A DNA stretch of 64,000 nucleotides from Streptomyces syringium (GCF_017876625.1 NZ_JAGIOH010000001.1:4485501-4549500), one strand, 5' to 3'; shown: positions 1 to 8,976, numbered from the stretch's first letter. The notes: generated from the sequence alone by a model not told the origin. Made by a program: numbers and translations.

Positions 1-657
1 GAGGGACGCGGCGACGGCGTGGGCGCCGCGCCGGCGGGCGTCGTGCGCCGCGCGCAGCGGCTCGGTGGAGCCGGTGAGCGCGGCGAGTTCCGCGGCGTTG
101 GGCTTGACCACGTCCGGCCGGGCGGCGATGCCGCGGCGCAGCGGCTCCCCGCCGGTGTCCAGCAGCACGGGCACCCCGGCCGCCCGCGCGGCCCGTACGA
201 GCTGCGCGTACGCCCCCACCGGCACGCCCGGCGGCAGGCTCCCGCACAGCGCGACGGCCCGGGCGTCGCGCAGCAGCCGGCCGTAGGCATCGCCGAACGC
301 GGCCCACTCCTCGGGAGCGACGTCCGGTCCCGGCTCGTTGAGCTGCGTCGAGTCGCCGGTGGACTCGTCGACGATGCCGACCGTGCGGCGGGTGTCGCCG
401 GCGAGCGTGACGAGGGCGTCGGTGATCCTCGCCGAGCCGTCCGCGAGGTGCCGCCGCAGGACGTCGCCCGTCGCGCCGCCCGCGAAGCCCGTCACGACGG
501 TGTCGTGACCCAGCGCGGCCAGCACCCGGGCGACGTTGATCCCCTTGCCGCCCGGGCGTTCCGCGGCGTGGGTGACGCGGTGCGAGGTGTGCGGACGCAG
601 CCGTGGGACGCGGTAGGTCAGATCGAGCGCGGCGTTGAGCGTGACGGTGAGGATCAC
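1..657 (-). CDS. PfkB-family hexose-phosphate kinase (3' end cut by window)
   Basis: The visible 219 codons are the N-terminal part of a ribokinase/PfkB-fold sugar kinase of the 1-phosphofructokinase/tagatose-6-phosphate kinase type. The GTG start at 657 opens with MILTVTLNAALDLTY, the usual start of this subfamily, and the PfkB signature GGKGINVAR lies near residues 36-44. Later come the substrate-side stretch CGSLPPGVP and KPNAAEL. The C-terminal catalytic GxGD motif lies beyond the window. It sits downstream of nagK and nagA on the same strand, 183 bp after nagA and separated by a hairpin, so it may be a separate unit. Phosphorylation of fructose-1-P or tagatose-6-P is expected from the family; the exact sugar is an inference. 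Confidence 0.85.
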   Translation of the reverse strand, partial: MILTVTLNAALDLTYRVPRLRPHTSHRVTHAAERPGGKGINVARVLAALGHDTVVTGFAGGATGDVLRRHLADGSARITDALVTLAGDTRRTVGIVDESTGDSTQLNEPGPDVAPEEWAAFGDAYGRLLRDARAVALCGSLPPGVPVGAYAQLVRAARAAGVPVLLDTGGEPLRRGIAARPDVVKPNAAELAALTGSTEPLRAAHDARRRGAHAVAASL

Positions 658-771
658 CGGCGTCTCCCTCCCGGGGCCGTCGTACGGGAACGTCGTGCGG
701 GACCGTGTGACGGCAACCCTGCTGTCCGTACCGGGGGTTCGTGGACGCCCGGCGCGAGCGATCATGCCAAA

Positions 772-813
772 ACAGCGACGGCAGGCCCAGACCTGGGGAC
801 CCGCCGCCGCTGT
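772..813 (-). terminator. Hairpin after nagA
   Basis: An 11-bp stem with one mismatch (left arm 772-782, right arm 803-813) lies 28 bp past the nagA stop. There is no T-run, as is usual in Streptomyces. It probably ends the nagK-nagA transcript before the PfkB gene. Confidence 0.5.
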
Positions 814-840
814 TCCGCCACCGCTCAAGGGCGGTGCAAA

Positions 841-1995
841 TTACTTCACTTCGGGATGGATCAGCCATTCGCCCTTGCGCATGACGCCGACCAGGTCGTA
901 CGAACCGTTCAGCACGACCAGGTCCGCGTCCTTGCCGGGCTCCAGCGAGCCGACCCGGTCGGCGAGGCCCAGCAGCCGGGCCGGGTTCACCGACAGCGCC
1001 CGCACGACGTCCTCGACGGGCAGTCCGTCGACGGTCACCGCGCGCTTGAACGCCGTGTCCAGCGTGAGCGTCGACCCCGCGATCGAGCCCGCCGTGGGCC
1101 CGTCGGCGATCCGCGCGACACCGTCCTTGACCTCGACCCGCATCGGCCCGAGCGGGAACATGCCGTCGGTCATGCCGGCGGCGCCCATCGCGTCGGTGAT
1201 GAACGCGACCCGGTCCGCGCCCGCCCGGGCGAAGGCCAGCTCCAGCACGGCGGGGTGCAGATGCGTGCCGTCGTTGATCAGCTCGACGGTGACCCGCTCG
1301 TCCTCCAGCAGCGCGGCGATCGGGCCGGGTTCGCGGTGCAGCAGCCCCGGCATGGCGTTGAAGAGGTGGGTGGCGACCGTCGCGCCCGCGTCGATGGCCT
1401 CCAGCGCGGCCTCGTACGTGGAGTCGGTGTGCCCCACCGCCGCGATGACGCCGCTGTCGGCGAGCATCCGCACGGAGTCCAGGCCGCCGGGCAGCTCCGG
1501 CGCCAGCGTCATCATGCGGGCCGCGCCGTGCGCGGCGTCGACCAGCTTGCGCACGTCCGCCGGGTCGGGGTCGCGCAGCAGCCCCGGCTGGTGCGCGCCG
1601 CAGCGGTGCGGGGAGATGAACGGGCCCTCGAAGTGGATGCCCGCCAGGTCGCCCTGCTCGGTCAGCTCGGCCAGGACGGCCGCCTGCCGGGCGAGGTCGT
1701 CCAGGTCCCCGGTGACGGTCGAGGCGACCATGGTCGTCGTGCCGTGCGCGCGGTGCGTCGCGATGGCGGTGAGCGCCTCCTCGGCGCTGCCGGCGGAGAA
1801 CGACGCGCCGCCGCCGCCGTGCACGTGGACGTCCACGAAGCCGGGGACGATCCAGTGACCGGTGAGATCGACGGACGGCTCCTCCCGCGCCACGTCGTTC
1901 ACGATGCGCCGACCCTCGACCGTGACGCGGCCGTTGTCGACCACGCCGGTCGGCAGCACCACGCGGGCGCCGGTGAGAACCGTTCGTTCGACCAT
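841..1995 (-). CDS. nagA: N-acetylglucosamine-6-phosphate deacetylase
   Basis: This 384-residue metal-dependent amidohydrolase converts GlcNAc-6-P to GlcN-6-P and acetate in the cytosol. The metal-binding HVHGG motif is at residues 57-61, followed by HFEGPFISP, the HLFNAMPGL segment and the catalytic TDAMGAAG segment, all hallmarks of NagA. Length matches the family (about 380-390). The ATG at 1995 shares one base with the nagK stop (TGATG), so the two are translationally coupled. A longer upstream frame exists but would lie inside nagK. A DasR-like site upstream of nagK suggests induction through GlcN-6-P, as known for nagKA in S. coelicolor. Confidence 0.95.
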   Translation of the reverse strand: MVERTVLTGARVVLPTGVVDNGRVTVEGRRIVNDVAREEPSVDLTGHWIVPGFVDVHVHGGGGASFSAGSAEEALTAIATHRAHGTTTMVASTVTGDLDDLARQAAVLAELTEQGDLAGIHFEGPFISPHRCGAHQPGLLRDPDPADVRKLVDAAHGAARMMTLAPELPGGLDSVRMLADSGVIAAVGHTDSTYEAALEAIDAGATVATHLFNAMPGLLHREPGPIAALLEDERVTVELINDGTHLHPAVLELAFARAGADRVAFITDAMGAAGMTDGMFPLGPMRVEVKDGVARIADGPTAGSIAGSTLTLDTAFKRAVTVDGLPVEDVVRALSVNPARLLGLADRVGSLEPGKDADLVVLNGSYDLVGVMRKGEWLIHPEVK

Positions 1996-3005
1996 CAGGC
2001 GGATACCTCCGTGGTTTCGGGGGACGGGGTTTCGGGGGACGGGGTGGGGCGGGGCGCGGGGGTCCTCGCGGCCGTTCCGGCTGCTTCGGCGGTGAGCAGG
2101 TCCCAGGCGAGCAGGCCGGCGCCCAGGCACCCGGCGGTGTCCCCGAGCGCCGCGGGGACGATGCCGGGAAGCCTCTGGAACGTGATCCGCTCGGCGACGG
2201 CCGCGCGCAGCGGTGTGAACAAGGTTTCCCCCGCCTCCGCGAGCCCGCCACCGATGATCAACGTACGGGGATCCAGCAGGGTGAGGCCGGTGACGAGGCC
2301 GTCGGCGAGCGCGTCGACCGCCTCCTGCCACACCGCGCGGGCGGTGGCGTCCCCGGCCGCGACGGCCCGCGCGCAGTCCGCGGCGTCGGCGTCCGCGTCG
2401 CCGGACGCCTCGGCCCAGGCGCGGCTGACGGCCGAGGCGGAGGCGATGGTCTCCAGACACCCGCGCCCGCCGCACCCGCAGACCGGACCGCCGGGCCGGA
2501 CGACGATGTGCCCGATCTCGCCCGCGTAGCCGTGGGCCCCGGCCTCGATCCGCCCGTCCATGCCGATCGCCCCGGCGATGCCCGTGCCGAGCGGCACGAA
2601 CAGGAACCGGTCGGCACCCCGCCCGGCCCCGATCCGGCCCTCGGCGAGACCGCCGGTCCGTACGTCATGGCCGAGGGCGACCGGTACGTGGCCGAGGCGC
2701 TCGCTCAAGCGGTCGCGTAGTGGGACGTCGCGCCAGCCGAGGTTCGCGGCGTAGACGGCGATGCCGTTCGCGTCGTCGACGATCCCCGGCACGGCGACCC
2801 CCGCCGCCTCGGCCTGCCGCCCGTACCGCTCCGACCCGAGGGCGCGCAGCTCGGCGGCGAAGTCGAGGATCCCGGCGACGACGGCGTCCGGCCCCCGGTC
2901 ACGACCGGTGGGCCGCCTGGCCTCGTACAGAAGCTCGTGGTCCGGTCCGACCAGGGCGGCCTTCATGCCGGTGCCGCCTACATCGAGCGCGATGACGTGT
3001 CTCAC
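1995..3005 (-). CDS. nagK: ROK-family N-acetylglucosamine kinase
   Basis: This 336-residue ROK kinase phosphorylates a hexose, most likely GlcNAc given its coupling to nagA. The ATP-binding DVGGT motif is at residues 8-12, the catalytic Asp at 114 in LGHDVR, GEIGH at 162-166 and the zinc-binding CGCGGRGC at 176-183. The C-terminus carries a short low-complexity tail with a duplicated SPETPSPETTE, absent from typical ROK kinases and probably dispensable. The ATG is 28 bp downstream of a dre-like operator. Kinase specificity (GlcNAc versus glucose) is inferred from context. Confidence 0.88.
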   Translation of the reverse strand: MRHVIALDVGGTGMKAALVGPDHELLYEARRPTGRDRGPDAVVAGILDFAAELRALGSERYGRQAEAAGVAVPGIVDDANGIAVYAANLGWRDVPLRDRLSERLGHVPVALGHDVRTGGLAEGRIGAGRGADRFLFVPLGTGIAGAIGMDGRIEAGAHGYAGEIGHIVVRPGGPVCGCGGRGCLETIASASAVSRAWAEASGDADADAADCARAVAAGDATARAVWQEAVDALADGLVTGLTLLDPRTLIIGGGLAEAGETLFTPLRAAVAERITFQRLPGIVPAALGDTAGCLGAGLLAWDLLTAEAAGTAARTPAPRPTPSPETPSPETTEVSA

Positions 3006-3032
3006 GGGAACAGTCTCGCGCGATTGCGTGTG

Positions 3033-3048
3033 AAAGGTCTAGTCCACT
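3033..3048. promoter_or_regulatory. DasR-type dre operator upstream of nagK
   Basis: The sequence AAAGGTCTAGTCCACT matches 12 of 16 positions of the DasR consensus ACTGGTCTAGACCAGT, including the full GGTCTAG core and CCA. It lies 28 bp upstream of the nagK start. In S. coelicolor the GntR regulator DasR is known to control nagKA through such sites; binding here is inferred. Confidence 0.75.
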
Positions 3049-3199
3049 CGTGGGCAGGCTGCTGCCCCTGCGTGTCGTGGCTCTTGTTCGTTGCCGGGTG
3101 CGGGTTCGCCTGCGGCGGGCTGGTGGGGTTCGGGCCGTCGGCGCCGCCGCGGGTTGGTTGGGGGCGGGCCCGTGCCGCTCCGGTGGGTCCCGGGGCCGC

Positions 3200-3419
3200 T
3201 TCGCTTTACGCCCCGCGACCCACCTGCGCGTCCCGAGCCCTCACGCCGGTGGGCCTGCGGCGCCTCCGCCCCTGGGGGGAGGGGCTGGTTACCCGGCACG
3301 CCATCACGTCAGTGGACGGTCATGCCCGCCGCCCAAGGCATTCGCTTTACGCCCCGCGACCCACCTGCGCGTCCCGGGCCCTCACGCCGGTGGGCCTGCG
3401 GCGCCTCCGCCCCTGGGGG
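3200..3419. repeat. Pair of 79-bp direct repeats
   Basis: Two copies of a 79-bp segment (3200-3278 and 3341-3419) are identical except for one base (a/g) and are separated by 62 bp. They fill much of the 414-bp gap between nagK and the SIS gene, and the second copy ends at the base before the SIS stop codon. A related opening (cgctttacgccc) recurs near 21770. This looks like a dispersed intergenic element rather than a gene. Confidence 0.85.
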
Positions 3420-4352
3420 TCAGGACGGAAGGATCACGCTGCGCGTGAGGTTTCGGGGGTCGTCCGGGTTGTGGTTCTTGGACTCGGCCACCGCTACCGC
3501 CAGGCGTTGCGCGCGGATCAGGTCCGCCATCGGGTCCAGTCGGGAGCCGTCCGCTATCAGCGTGCCGCCCGTCGCGGTGATGTCGGCCGCCAGGCCCTCC
3601 GGGCGGGGGCCGAAGATCCACGCCACCCGGCCCGGGGCCGTGATCGCGACCGGGCCGTGGCGGTACTCCATCGCCGGGTACGCCTCCGTCCAGGCGCACG
3701 CCGCCTCCCGCATCTTCAGGGCCGCCTCCTGCGCCAGCCCGTACGCCCAGCCGCGCCCCAGGAATGTCCACTGCTCCGCTGCGAGCACCGCCGGCGGCAG
3801 CGGCTCGGCGACGGCCGTCTCCGCGTCCGCCGCCGCCTCGGCGACCGTGCGCACCCCGGCCGGCAGCGGGCCGTGCGTCTGGAGGCCGGAGCGCAGGTAC
3901 GCCAGGGCCGTCGTCGCGAAGCGCGTCTGGACGACGGACTCCTCGTCCGCCCAGTCCAGCACCGCCACCGTGTCCGCCGCCTCCATCACGGGCGTCTTCG
4001 GGTCGGCGGTCAGCGCCAGCGTCGGCGTCCGGCCGCGCAGCGCGGTCAACAGGGCCAGCACCTCGGTCGTGGTGCCGGAGCGGGTGATCGCCACGACCCG
4101 GTCGTAGGCGCGGGCCGCGGGGAATTCCGACGACGCGAAGGCGTCCGTCTCGCCCTGCCCGGCGGCCTCCCGCAGCGCCGCGTAGGCCTGGGCCATGAAC
4201 CAGGACGTGCCGCAGCCCGTGACGGCCACCCGCTCGCCGGGCAGCGGCAGTCCCGGCGCCCCGGCCGCGGCCCCGGCCGCGCGGCGCCAGCAGTCGGGCT
4301 GGGTGGCGATCTCCACGGCGGTGCGGGAGGTACTGCGAGCGGACTGTTCCAT
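3420..4352 (-). CDS. SIS-domain sugar isomerase/deaminase (GlmS/AgaS-like)
   Basis: This 310-residue protein consists of two tandem SIS lobes without the glutaminase domain of GlmS. Phosphosugar-binding segments are seen as TGCGTSWFM near residue 45 and TRSGTTTEV near residue 90, with ESKNHNPDDPRNLTRSV at the C-terminus, where GlmS-type proteins carry a comparable closing segment. It would isomerise or deaminate an amino-sugar phosphate. It diverges from the sugar-binding lipoprotein gene and neighbours nagKA, so it probably belongs to the same amino-sugar route. The substrate cannot be read from sequence. Confidence 0.85.
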   Translation of the reverse strand: MEQSARSTSRTAVEIATQPDCWRRAAGAAAGAPGLPLPGERVAVTGCGTSWFMAQAYAALREAAGQGETDAFASSEFPAARAYDRVVAITRSGTTTEVLALLTALRGRTPTLALTADPKTPVMEAADTVAVLDWADEESVVQTRFATTALAYLRSGLQTHGPLPAGVRTVAEAAADAETAVAEPLPPAVLAAEQWTFLGRGWAYGLAQEAALKMREAACAWTEAYPAMEYRHGPVAITAPGRVAWIFGPRPEGLAADITATGGTLIADGSRLDPMADLIRAQRLAVAVAESKNHNPDDPRNLTRSVILPS

Positions 4353-4536
4353 GCGCGGGTGCTCCTTGCGAGGTGTGTGCGGGTAACGGTCAGCACCGTG
4401 GATAGCACCCCCTGTGACATGGGGGGAAGGGCGATACCGAAGCGAGATGCCGGTCGGGTAGACCGTAAGGTGGCGAGCGGGAGAGACTCACGGTCTCCAG
4501 CGGACAAATCACCAACCTCAAGGGTGGGAAGCAGTA
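4353..4536. promoter_or_regulatory. Divergent promoter region, SIS gene / lipoprotein gene
   Basis: This 184-bp region must hold both divergent promoters. A small inverted repeat ACGGTcagcACCGT is present at 4386-4399. No dre core (GGTCTAGACC) is seen, so DasR control of these two genes is not supported by sequence. Confidence 0.4.
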
Positions 4537-5814
4537 GTGCAGCGGCGGCGTTTCTTGGGTCTGACGGCGGCAGGTGCCGCCACGGCGGCGTTGGCGCCCG
4601 CACTGACGGCATGCGGTAGCGAAGCGACCGGCGGTGACAAGAAGATCCGGCTGATCGCGGCGGACTACGGCGACAAGCCGACCAACAGCTCCAAGAAGTA
4701 CTGGGATTCCCTGGCCCGCGAGTTCGAGTCCAAGAACAAGGGCATCAAGGTCGACGTCAGCGTCTACAGCTGGACCGAGGTCGACAAGAAGGTCGCCGAC
4801 CTGGTCGCGGCCGGCAAGGCCCCCGACCTGGCCCAGATCGGCGCGTACGCCGACTTCGCCGCGGTCGGCAAGCTCTACAGCGCCGAGCAGCTGCTCTCCA
4901 TCCCCACCCAGGCCGACTTCATATCCTCGATCGCCAAGGCGGGCGAGGTGCACCGGGTGCAGTACGGCCTGCCGTTCGTCTCCAGCACGCGCCTGCTCTT
5001 CTGCAACCAGAAGCTCTTCGACAAGGCCGGCATCGCGAAGGCCCCCGAGAGCTGGTCCGAGCTCCAGGCCGCCGCGAAGAAGCTCCAGGCCTCCGGCGTG
5101 AAGATGCCCTACGGGCTGCCGCTCGGCCCGGAGGAGGCACCGGCCGAGACCATGATGTGGATGCTCAGCGGCGGCGGCAGCTACACCAACAACATCGGTG
5201 TGTACACCATCGATTCGCCCGAGAACATCAAGACGTTCGAGTGGCTGCGCGACGAGCTCGTCGGCAAGGGCCTCACCGGCAGCGGCGATCCCGCCCGCAC
5301 CAACCGGCAGGAAGTCTTCGACGCGTTCACGCGCGGCGAGGTGGGCATGCTCAACGGCCACCCGACGCTGATGCAGCAGGCCGATGCCAAGGGCATCAAG
5401 TACACGATGGTTCCGCTGCCCGGCGTGAGCGGCAAGGCCAGGGCGACCATGGGCGTCGCCGACTGGATGATGGGCTTCAAGCAGAACGGCCACCGCGATC
5501 AGATCGGTGCCTTCCTCGACTTCGTCTACAGCAAGGAGAACGTGCTGGACTTCACCAGCCAGTACGACCTGCTGCCGGTGACCACGCCCGCGTCCGCGGC
5601 GATGGCCAAGGACGAGGAGCACAAGCAGCTCCGGCCGTTCCTGAAGGAGCTGCCGAACGCCGAGTTCTACCCGGCGGACAAGACGTCCTGGGCGAAGGTC
5701 AGCAAGTCGATCAAGGAGAAGATCGGCTCGACCGTGCAGAAGGGCGGCGACCCGGCCGCGGTGCTCGGCGAGATCCAGCGCGAGGCCATGGCGACGGAGA
5801 ACGCGGGTCGTTAG
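4537..5814 (+). CDS. Family 1 sugar-binding lipoprotein (ABC transporter)
   Basis: This 425-residue extracellular solute-binding protein begins with a twin-arginine signal (RRRFLG, residues 3-8) and a lipobox LTAC with the lipidated Cys at 26. The mature part has the classic layout of carbohydrate-binding SBPs, such as the KAPDLAQIGAYADF and GLPLGPEE segments. The GTG start at 4537 is preceded by a GGGAAG-type ribosome site. No permease or ATPase genes lie beside it, so it probably works with a distant permease pair and a shared MsiK-type ATPase, as is common in Streptomyces. The ligand is probably an amino sugar or oligosaccharide, judged only from neighbours. Confidence 0.9.
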   Translation: MQRRRFLGLTAAGAATAALAPALTACGSEATGGDKKIRLIAADYGDKPTNSSKKYWDSLAREFESKNKGIKVDVSVYSWTEVDKKVADLVAAGKAPDLAQIGAYADFAAVGKLYSAEQLLSIPTQADFISSIAKAGEVHRVQYGLPFVSSTRLLFCNQKLFDKAGIAKAPESWSELQAAAKKLQASGVKMPYGLPLGPEEAPAETMMWMLSGGGSYTNNIGVYTIDSPENIKTFEWLRDELVGKGLTGSGDPARTNRQEVFDAFTRGEVGMLNGHPTLMQQADAKGIKYTMVPLPGVSGKARATMGVADWMMGFKQNGHRDQIGAFLDFVYSKENVLDFTSQYDLLPVTTPASAAMAKDEEHKQLRPFLKELPNAEFYPADKTSWAKVSKSIKEKIGSTVQKGGDPAAVLGEIQREAMATENAGR

Positions 5815-5824
5815 GTTGGAGCAC

Positions 5825-6106
5825 GTGAGCCCGCCGGAGGAGCCGACCCCGGACGACGGTCCGGAGCCCGCGCCGGAAGCCGCCGGGCTCTCCGACCGGG
5901 ACCGCGCCCTGCTCGCGCTGGAGCGACGGACCTGGCCCGGCCCCGGCGCGAAGGAGCGGGCCGTGCGGGAGCAGCTGGGGATCACCCCCACCCGCTACTA
6001 CCAGCTCCTCAACGCCCTCCTCGACGACCCGCGGGCCCTCGCCCACGACCCCGTCACCGTCAACCGGCTGCGCCGCGTCCGGGACGCCCGCCGGGGGCGG
6101 CGTTAG
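5825..6106 (+). CDS. DUF3263 small helical protein
   Basis: This 93-residue protein has an acidic, proline-rich N-terminus followed by a compact helical domain (LSDRDRALLALERRTWPG...GITPTRYYQLLNALLDDP) of the DUF3263 family, seen in actinobacteria. The segment GITPTRYYQLLNAL resembles a helix-turn-helix, so DNA binding is plausible but unproven. GTG at 5825 is preferred over TTG at 5816 because a GGAG site sits just upstream. It starts 10 bp after the lipoprotein stop and may be cotranscribed. Confidence 0.8.
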   Translation: MSPPEEPTPDDGPEPAPEAAGLSDRDRALLALERRTWPGPGAKERAVREQLGITPTRYYQLLNALLDDPRALAHDPVTVNRLRRVRDARRGRR

Positions 6107-6302
6107 GGCCTGTCCGGCGATTCGTGTGGGCTCCCGACGCCCGGTACGCGCGCTCGCGGCGTGGGGAGAAGCCGCCCGAGTGCGACCGGGCTCGCTGATC
6201 CACGAAGATCCGCCGGACCGGCCCTGGCGGGGTCGGCCTCCGGGCCCCCCGGGACCGTACAACTGACCACCCCGCGGCGGTCGCACCGATAGGGTCGGTC
6301 GT

Positions 6303-7166
6303 ATGGGTCCCCTTCCCGATCCCGTGACGCCCGCCGGCCGCGACGGACTGGCCGCGCTGCTGGCGCGGCCCGGCCGCGCGGTCGTCGCGCTCGACTTCGA
6401 CGGCACGCTCGCCGACATCGTGCCGGACCCCGAGCAGGCCCGCGCCCACCCCGGTGCCGTGCCCGCCCTCGCCCGGCTCGCTCCCGTCCTCGGCTCCGTC
6501 GCCGTGGTCACCGGCCGCCCGGCCGGGGTCGCGGTCCGCTACGGCGGCTTCGCCGGGGTGCCCGGTCTGGAGCGTCTCGTCGTGCTGGGCCACTACGGCG
6601 CCGAGCGCTGGGACGCGGTCACCGGGACCGTGCACGCCCCCGCGCCGCACCCGGGCGTCGCTGCCGTGCAGGCGGAGCTGCCCGGCGTGCTGGACCGGTC
6701 CGGTGGCTGGCGGGGCACCTGGGTCGAGACCGCGCACATCGAGAACAAGGGCGGCCGCGCGATCGCCGTCCACACCCGCCGTGCCCCCGACCCGCAGGCC
6801 GCCTTCGACGCGCTGCGCGGGCCGCTCGAAGAGCTCGCGGAGCGGCACGGGCTGATCCTCGAGCCGGGCCGGATGGTCCTGGAGCTGCGCCCGCCGGGCA
6901 TGGACAAGGGCGTCGCCCTCGCCGAGTACCTCCGGGAGGTCGACGCGTCCGCCGTGCTCTACGCGGGTGACGACCTCGGTGACCTCGCGGCCTTCGCGGC
7001 GGTCGAGAAGCTCCGCTCCGAGGGGCTGCCGGGGACGCTCGTGTGCAGCGGCAGCTCGGAGGTCGCCGAGCTCGCCGAGCGCGCGGACCTCGTCGTCGAC
7101 GGCCCGAGCGGTGTCGTGGAGCTGCTCGGCGCCCTCGCGGACCGCCTGGACGGCCGGGCCTCCTGA
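6303..7166 (+). CDS. otsB: Trehalose-6-phosphate phosphatase
   Basis: This 287-residue HAD-superfamily phosphatase removes phosphate from trehalose-6-P in the cytosol. The catalytic nucleophile motif DFDGT is at residues 31-35, the second motif VTGRP near 64-68, and the metal-binding GDDLGD in the C-terminal third. The stretch ENKGGRAIAVHTR is typical of OtsB caps. The gene points toward otsA, which is on the other strand 337 bp away. Together they complete the OtsAB trehalose route. Confidence 0.93.
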   Translation: MGPLPDPVTPAGRDGLAALLARPGRAVVALDFDGTLADIVPDPEQARAHPGAVPALARLAPVLGSVAVVTGRPAGVAVRYGGFAGVPGLERLVVLGHYGAERWDAVTGTVHAPAPHPGVAAVQAELPGVLDRSGGWRGTWVETAHIENKGGRAIAVHTRRAPDPQAAFDALRGPLEELAERHGLILEPGRMVLELRPPGMDKGVALAEYLREVDASAVLYAGDDLGDLAAFAAVEKLRSEGLPGTLVCSGSSEVAELAERADLVVDGPSGVVELLGALADRLDGRAS

Positions 7167-7233
7167 GCCCACCGGACCGGCTCACCGCCGGTGCCGCTTG
7201 TGGGTGATCGAGTGCCGCAGATGCCTCGGGTCG

Positions 7234-7377
7234 TCAGAGGCGCAGGGGCAGGCCGTGGGGGTGCCGGGCGGGTGAGCTGCCTATAGCCGACGAGAGGGCG
7301 TGCGCGGGGCCGGTGGCCGTGGCGGCGAGAGCGGCGGTGGTCAGCACAAGTGCGGCCCAGCGGTGGGCGATCGGCAT
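7234..7377 (-). CDS. Putative 47-residue secreted peptide
   Basis: This open frame lies in the otsB-otsA gap on the otsA strand. It encodes MPIAHRWAALVLTTAALAAT at the start, then an AHA site followed by about 20 residues ending GLPLRL. This is a textbook short Sec signal peptide (positive n-region, hydrophobic h-region, AxA) with a tiny mature part. Third positions are mostly G or C. No strong ribosome site precedes the ATG. It could be a secreted peptide or a chance frame. Confidence 0.45.
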   Translation of the reverse strand: MPIAHRWAALVLTTAALAATATGPAHALSSAIGSSPARHPHGLPLRL

Positions 7378-7503
7378 GCCGGAGCCATACCCACTTCCGT
7401 TACCCTTCCCGCCGGGGTGCGGAAGCGCGCCGCGTCGTCCGGCCGGTCCCCCGCGCGGAGCGTGTGCTCCGGCGTACGCCGCCGCGCCTCCGCTGTGCCC
7501 CCG

Positions 7504-8976
7504 TTACACCTCCAGAGCTCGCAGCTGGTCCAGGAACCAGCGCGCGGGCGGCAGCGCCGTCGCCGCCGAGGCCAGCCGCTTGGTGCGCTCCGCGCGCTCG
7601 GCGGGCTCCATGAGCAGGGCCTCGTGCAACGCCCGGGCCGTGGCCTCCACGTCGAAAGGATTGACGGTGATCGCGTCCTCGCCCAGCTCCGCGAACGCCC
7701 CGGCCTCCCGGGACAGCACCAGCGCGCAGCCGCGGTCGGAGACGACGGGCACCTCCTTGGCGACGAGGTTCATCCCGTCGCGGATGGGGTTGACCAGGGC
7801 CACGTCGGCGAGGCGGTAGGCGGCGAGCGAGCGGGCGAAGTCGTCCTTGACGTGCAGGACGACCGGCAGCCAATCCTCCGTGCCGAAGGCGGAGTTGATC
7901 TCCTGGGCGACCCGCTCCACCGCGGCCGTGTAGTCGCGGTAGACCGCCAGGTCCTGCCGTGAGGGGTAGGCGAAGGCGATGTGCACCACCTTGCCCCGCC
8001 ACTGCGGCCGGTCCTCCAGCAGCCTGCGGTAGGCACGCAGACCGCGCACGATGTTCTTGGACAGCTCGGTGCGGTCGACGCGGACGATCGCCTTGCGGTC
8101 CGGGCCGATCTGCTCGCGCAGCGCGGCCATCCGCTCCTCGACGTCCGCGCGGTGCGCCCGCTCGCGCAGGAAGTCGGCGTCGGCGCCGAGCCCGTGCACA
8201 CCGAGCCGGGTCGTCCGGCCCTCGAAGAGCACCGACAGCGCGCCGTCGGTCCCGTCGGCCCCGCCACCCTCGCGCACGACCTCCGCGCCCAGCACGTCCG
8301 CGCAGCACGCGGCGAACGCCTCGGCCCAGCGGCGGGTGAGGAAGGCGGCGCGGTCGCTGCCCAGCACGCCGCGCAGCACCTGCCCGGCCACGTCGTCCGG
8401 CAGCATCCGGAAGTAGTCCGGCGGGGCCCAGGGAGTGTGCGAGAAGTGACCGACGCGCAGGTCCGGGCGCCGCTCGCGGAGCAGGCCCGGTACCAGGGTC
8501 AGGTGGTAGTCCTGGACGAGGACCACGGCACCCGGAGCGGCCTCCTCGGCGAGGGCATCCGCGAAGGCGGCGTTGTACGCCTCGTAGGCCGCCCACTGGG
8601 CGCGGAAGTCCGCGTCGAAATCCGGCTCCAGGGGGGTCTGGTACAGCAGGTGGTGGACGAACCACAGCACGGAATTGGCGATGCCGTTGTACGCCGCGGT
8701 GAAGATCTCGGGGGCGATGTCGAGCATCCGCACGCTCATCCCGCCGGTGTCGGCCGGATCCAGCCTGCCGCCGGTACGCCGGACGGCCTCACGGTCGCCG
8801 TCGCCGAGGGCGGAGCACACCCACAGGGCCCCGGAGCCGGTGCCGATCGCACTCAGCCCCGACACCAGCCCGCCCCCGCCCCGGCCCGCCGCGAGCGAGC
8901 CGTCCTCGCGTCGCTTGTAGGAGACGGGTCCGCGGTTGGAGGCGACGAGAATCGGGGCGGCGTGCTCAGCGACCAT
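7504..8976 (-). CDS. otsA: Trehalose-6-phosphate synthase (GT20)
   Basis: This 490-residue glycosyltransferase family 20 enzyme makes trehalose-6-P from UDP/GDP-glucose and glucose-6-P. It opens with PILVASNRGPVSYKR, carries the substrate-loop QDYHLTLVPGLLRERRPD and HTPWAPPDYFRML, and has the nucleotide-sugar segment NPIRDGMNLVAKEVPVVS near the C-terminus. The ATG at 8976 is chosen over a TTG at 9009 because alignment starts there. It follows gpgS by 52 bp on the same strand and probably shares its transcript. Confidence 0.94.
   Translation of the reverse strand: MVAEHAAPILVASNRGPVSYKRREDGSLAAGRGGGGLVSGLSAIGTGSGALWVCSALGDGDREAVRRTGGRLDPADTGGMSVRMLDIAPEIFTAAYNGIANSVLWFVHHLLYQTPLEPDFDADFRAQWAAYEAYNAAFADALAEEAAPGAVVLVQDYHLTLVPGLLRERRPDLRVGHFSHTPWAPPDYFRMLPDDVAGQVLRGVLGSDRAAFLTRRWAEAFAACCADVLGAEVVREGGGADGTDGALSVLFEGRTTRLGVHGLGADADFLRERAHRADVEERMAALREQIGPDRKAIVRVDRTELSKNIVRGLRAYRRLLEDRPQWRGKVVHIAFAYPSRQDLAVYRDYTAAVERVAQEINSAFGTEDWLPVVLHVKDDFARSLAAYRLADVALVNPIRDGMNLVAKEVPVVSDRGCALVLSREAGAFAELGEDAITVNPFDVEATARALHEALLMEPAERAERTKRLASAATALPPARWFLDQLRALEV

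Noticed and set aside
19-2529. Long Gly/Arg-rich open frame opposite nagA and nagK
   Set aside because: It runs antisense to well-supported genes; such frames are a common by-product of high GC third positions. No family pattern is seen.
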